From CALOAD01 sp942491415 (GTDB lineage Bacteria > Cyanobacteriota > Vampirovibrionia > Gastranaerophilales > CALOAD01): a DNA stretch of 64,000 bases. Each line of letters opens with the position of its first letter. Positions within the stretch are counted from its first letter, which is position 1. The notes below the pieces were generated by a model. It was not told the origin of the DNA and did no database searches. It saw nothing but the letters and a program-made list of their open reading frames with translations. Both the position numbers and the translations under genes were made by a program. The stretch covers positions 496,001 to 560,000 of the forward strand of contig CALOAD010000020.1 in NCBI GenBank assembly GCA_942491415.1, given 5' to 3'. Below are positions 61,135-64,000 of this stretch, one piece after another.

Positions 61135-62733
61135 ATGCAGAATATTTTAAATAATTCTCAAATAAAAACCATAAAGTTTCCAAAACAAGAATATATTGAT
61201 CATTATGGAAGTTTGCCTGAGCTTTTTACTTGTAATTTTGCTATAGAAAATGCTCTGGGTGCTTTTTTTGCGCTTCTATCCGGCTCCTTGGTAACAGACA
61301 AAATAGATATTATTCCTAATCGATATCAACCTGAATGTAGTTTTATGTACGACCTTTGTGAATTTGAACAAGATCTTTTAAGTATTTGCACTCCAAAAAC
61401 AATAAGGGATATTTTTAAAAACAAAAAGTTGGAATTAAGTTATAAAATATCTCAATCAGCCGGAAAGATATTGATTAAAACAGATGTAAATATCTTTGAA
61501 AATCCTAAAGATTTGAAAATAAAAGTATTTATAAAACTTTTGCCTAATGGTGAATATAACCCTTTACTGCCAAATTTAAAATCGACAAAGGATGTTGAGA
61601 ATTTTATAACAGTGAATACAAAAGATTTTTTTCTCAGTATTTGGGATGAATTATGCCAAGAACTTAAACCAAATTCAAAAATAGCAAGATCAACAATAGA
61701 ATCTATCCCGAGTTTTCTTATTTATAAAGGTGTTGAACTCATTCAAGAACTTAATGAGCTTGTAATTGAACAAGATTTTAAAATAAATAATGAATTATCG
61801 GATAATCACTTGAAAAAACTTTCCGGCTTGACTCTAGATGTTATAAGCACAATAAATCATCTTTGGTTTGCAAGAAAAAATAATAATGAAGATTCAATAT
61901 TAATAAGCGTTGACGATATTTTATACTTCAGGGGTAAAAAACCGTCAAAAAATGCTCAAGGACGAAGAGGCGGGTTTAAAAAACAACATCGAGAAGAAAT
62001 AATTAAACAAATTCAGATACTTTCAAATCTTGAAATAAAGGGGCAAAAACTTTTTGATATTTCCAAATGGAAAAACGACCAAACCCATTTAAATGCAGAT
62101 TATTTTTTTATAATAAAACCCTCAATGTCTTTTAGAAATAAGCTTTTAAATGGCACGCCAGGAGTTTTAAATAGAAAAACTCTTTATTATGACCCTTATA
62201 GGCATAAATGGGAGAAAAGGCTCAGCAACTACCTTCACTGGCAATGGCTACATGCCGGACAAGAATCCTTTTTAGATCCTTATAATATTAAATTGCTTGT
62301 AAAAACAGTAAAACCTGATTATTTATCTTCATCATTGAGCCAACTTCGAAACAGGCTGGAGAATGCTCTTGATAAGCTGCAATATGACAACGTTATAGCA
62401 GCTTGGGAATATAAAAATGTAACTAATTTATTTTTCGAAAAACCAAATTTTGAAAAATGGCTAAATTCTCAAATAATTATAGAACCACCATCTGAAGTGA
62501 TTTTAAAATATTCGCAAAATAAGGTAATAAAATGTACTTCTAAAAAGGAAGAATTAGACGTAATGCAAATAAAAAAATTGTTAAAAATTCTTTGTTTAAC
62601 GCAAATGCAATTGGCAGAAAATTTGAATTTATGTCCATCTGTTTTATCAAGAGTGTTAAACGGTAAACTTTATCCTTCTGAAAAAGTTTATAATAAGCTT
62701 TATGGCTGGTATTTAGCAAATAATAATGATTAG
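61135..62733 (+). CDS. Unknown HTH-containing protein (532 aa)
   Basis: The 532-residue protein is not recognised as a whole. A central part (about 240-400) looks like winged-helix DNA-binding sequence with a basic patch (ILYFRGKKPSKNAQGRRGGF, KKQHREEIIKQIQIL) and later HWQWLHAGQESFLDPYNIKL. The C-terminus (about 478-532) is a clear Cro-like HTH (LCLTQMQLAENLNLCPSVLS, RVLNGKLYPSEKVYNKL). The layout recalls plasmid replication initiators such as TrfA, but this is a weak resemblance. It lies between mutS2 and ftsH, 31 bases after mutS2. Confidence 0.6.
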   Translation: MQNILNNSQIKTIKFPKQEYIDHYGSLPELFTCNFAIENALGAFFALLSGSLVTDKIDIIPNRYQPECSFMYDLCEFEQDLLSICTPKTIRDIFKNKKLELSYKISQSAGKILIKTDVNIFENPKDLKIKVFIKLLPNGEYNPLLPNLKSTKDVENFITVNTKDFFLSIWDELCQELKPNSKIARSTIESIPSFLIYKGVELIQELNELVIEQDFKINNELSDNHLKKLSGLTLDVISTINHLWFARKNNNEDSILISVDDILYFRGKKPSKNAQGRRGGFKKQHREEIIKQIQILSNLEIKGQKLFDISKWKNDQTHLNADYFFIIKPSMSFRNKLLNGTPGVLNRKTLYYDPYRHKWEKRLSNYLHWQWLHAGQESFLDPYNIKLLVKTVKPDYLSSSLSQLRNRLENALDKLQYDNVIAAWEYKNVTNLFFEKPNFEKWLNSQIIIEPPSEVILKYSQNKVIKCTSKKEELDVMQIKKLLKILCLTQMQLAENLNLCPSVLSRVLNGKLYPSEKVYNKLYGWYLANNND

Positions 62734-62849
62734 AGAATTGATTATAAAGTTACAAAAAGTATGACTTTAATATTTTGATGGTGATGATATAATTATCTCA
62801 ATTAAATAATTAGAATTAAAAGAGACATAGTTATACAAGGGAAATATAA

Positions 62850-64000
62850 ATGAAAAAAAATCAAACAACAGGGGTTTATATCTTAATTATTTTAATGGTT
62901 TCGCTATTTATAGCGACTTTATTTATAAACAAAACAAACGCTCCTGAGGAACTTTCATACTCTCAATTTTTGAAAAAAGTTGAACAAGGTGAGATACAAA
63001 AAGTTGAGCTGGAACGAAACCGAGTGGTTACAGTGCCTGAAATTGTTTCTACTGATGAAATACCGATAATCTACCAAACTCATATACCTCAAGGCGATGA
63101 TAGTTTTATTGCAAAACTTGAAAAAAGTGATGTTGATATAAAAGTAAAAGCTCCTAGTGAGTCAGGGCGATGGGTCGGGCTTATCGGTTCTTTGTTATTG
63201 CCTTTATTTTTACTTTTGGCTCTGTTCTTTATTTTTAGAAGCGCTCAAAGTGGTGGTTCTCAAGCAATGTCATTTGGAAAAAGTAAAGCTAAAATGATGC
63301 TGGACAATAAAGTGAAAGTTACTTTTGATGATGTTGCAGGTATTGATGAATCAAAACAAGAATTGGAAGAAATCGTCGATTTTCTTAAAAATAACGATAA
63401 ATATCTTGCACTGGGTGCCAAAATACCTAAAGGTGTCTTGTTAGTAGGTGCTCCAGGTACAGGTAAAACCCTTATGGCAAAAGCAGTAGCCGGCGAAGCC
63501 GGTGTTCCGTTTTTCAGCATAAGTGGTTCGGATTTTGTAGAAATGTTCGTAGGGGTTGGAGCTTCAAGGGTTAGAGACCTTTTTGAGCAAGCTAAAAAAC
63601 ACTCCCCTTGTATTGTATTTATAGATGAAATCGATGCAGTAGGAAGACAACGTGGAGCAGGTCTTGGCGGTGGTCATGATGAAAGAGAGCAAACCCTCAA
63701 CCAGTTACTTGTTGAAATGGATGGTTTTGACGGTACTACAGGTATTATTATAATTGCAGCGACAAATAGACCCGATATCCTTGATAACGCTCTTTTAAGA
63801 CCGGGTAGGTTTGATAGACAAGTAGTAATTGACAAACCTGATATTCTGGGTCGTGAAAAGATCCTAGGTGTTCATATAAAAGGAAAACCACTTGCTGAAG
63901 ATGTTGATATAAAAACACTTGCAAAAAGAACTCCGGGGTTCACAGGTGCAGACCTTCAAAACCTTTTGAACGAGGCTGCATTGCTTGCTGCAAGGCATGA
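62850..64000 (+). CDS. ftsH: ATP-dependent zinc metalloprotease FtsH (partial)
   Basis: The first 383 residues of FtsH are present; the gene runs off the window. It has two membrane helices (about 9-28 and 110-130) flanking a small outer domain, then the AAA module with LLVGAPGTGKTLMAKA, CIVFIDEIDAVGRQRG and the second region of homology NRPDILDNALLRPGRFDRQ. The HExxH protease site lies beyond the end. It degrades membrane and regulatory proteins. AAGGGAAA precedes the ATG. Confidence 0.97.
   Translation, partial: MKKNQTTGVYILIILMVSLFIATLFINKTNAPEELSYSQFLKKVEQGEIQKVELERNRVVTVPEIVSTDEIPIIYQTHIPQGDDSFIAKLEKSDVDIKVKAPSESGRWVGLIGSLLLPLFLLLALFFIFRSAQSGGSQAMSFGKSKAKMMLDNKVKVTFDDVAGIDESKQELEEIVDFLKNNDKYLALGAKIPKGVLLVGAPGTGKTLMAKAVAGEAGVPFFSISGSDFVEMFVGVGASRVRDLFEQAKKHSPCIVFIDEIDAVGRQRGAGLGGGHDEREQTLNQLLVEMDGFDGTTGIIIIAATNRPDILDNALLRPGRFDRQVVIDKPDILGREKILGVHIKGKPLAEDVDIKTLAKRTPGFTGADLQNLLNEAALLAARH

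Overview
The window is low-GC bacterial chromosome, dense with genes on both strands and without rRNA. It looks like a flagellated, piliated anaerobe: two short flagellins and FliD, type IV pilus motor genes (pilB, pilT, pilC), desulfoferrodoxin plus ferritin, and a C_GCAxxG_C_C protein. Several traits recall the cyanobacterial branch: a ThiE with an N-terminal ThiD2-like domain, and a YggS/PipY gene next to sepF. An S-box leader on metK and SpmA/SpmB homologues are more often seen in Firmicutes. My best inference is a non-photosynthetic relative of Cyanobacteria (Melainabacteria/Gastranaerophilales-like); a clostridial lineage is the main alternative. No 16S gene is present to settle it.

Layout. 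1-3.2 kb: end of an ATP-grasp-like gene, a tandem-HTH protein, a matrixin-like protease, and ybaB-recR. 3.3-7.7 kb (minus): a PAS histidine kinase with a REC-GGDEF-REC partner, then an ECF sigma factor, a triple zinc-finger anti-sigma factor and a Spy/CpxP-like exported protein. 7.8-12 kb: thiE, an exported coiled-coil protein, a hydrolase, sepF and yggS. 12-15 kb: two flagellins with related leaders and a STAS protein. 15-20.2 kb: carbonic anhydrase divergent from a SulP carrier, desulfoferrodoxin-ferritin, queE and a DnaJ variant. 20.3-24.5 kb: hom-thrC-asnS. 24.5-27 kb: an accessory patch with inverted-repeat elements, a small regulator, an Mrr-like nuclease, and tRNA-Phe behind a 94-bp tandem repeat. 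27-34 kb: nucleotidase, lytic transglycosylase, uppS, rdgB, rpiB, tsaC and tRNA-Ala. 34.4-37.5 kb: rpsL-rpsG-fusA, with rpsG broken by an apparent frameshift. 37.6-42.9 kb: fliD, HU, a TPR protein and two WYL regulators. 43-51.5 kb: spmA-spmB, then a membrane roadblock-like protein leading into pilB-pilT-pilC. 51.6-64 kb: unknown proteins, an alanine symporter, S-box metK, an exported Met-rich TPR protein, mutS2, an unknown HTH protein and the start of ftsH.

The most unusual items are a structured leader shared by thiE and the Met-rich TPR gene, the membrane roadblock-like protein in front of the pilus motors, the zinc-ribbon tail on PilB, the anti-sigma factor with three zinc-finger units at an exact 77-residue period, the 94-bp repeats that copy the 5' end of tRNA-Phe, and the rpsG frameshift.
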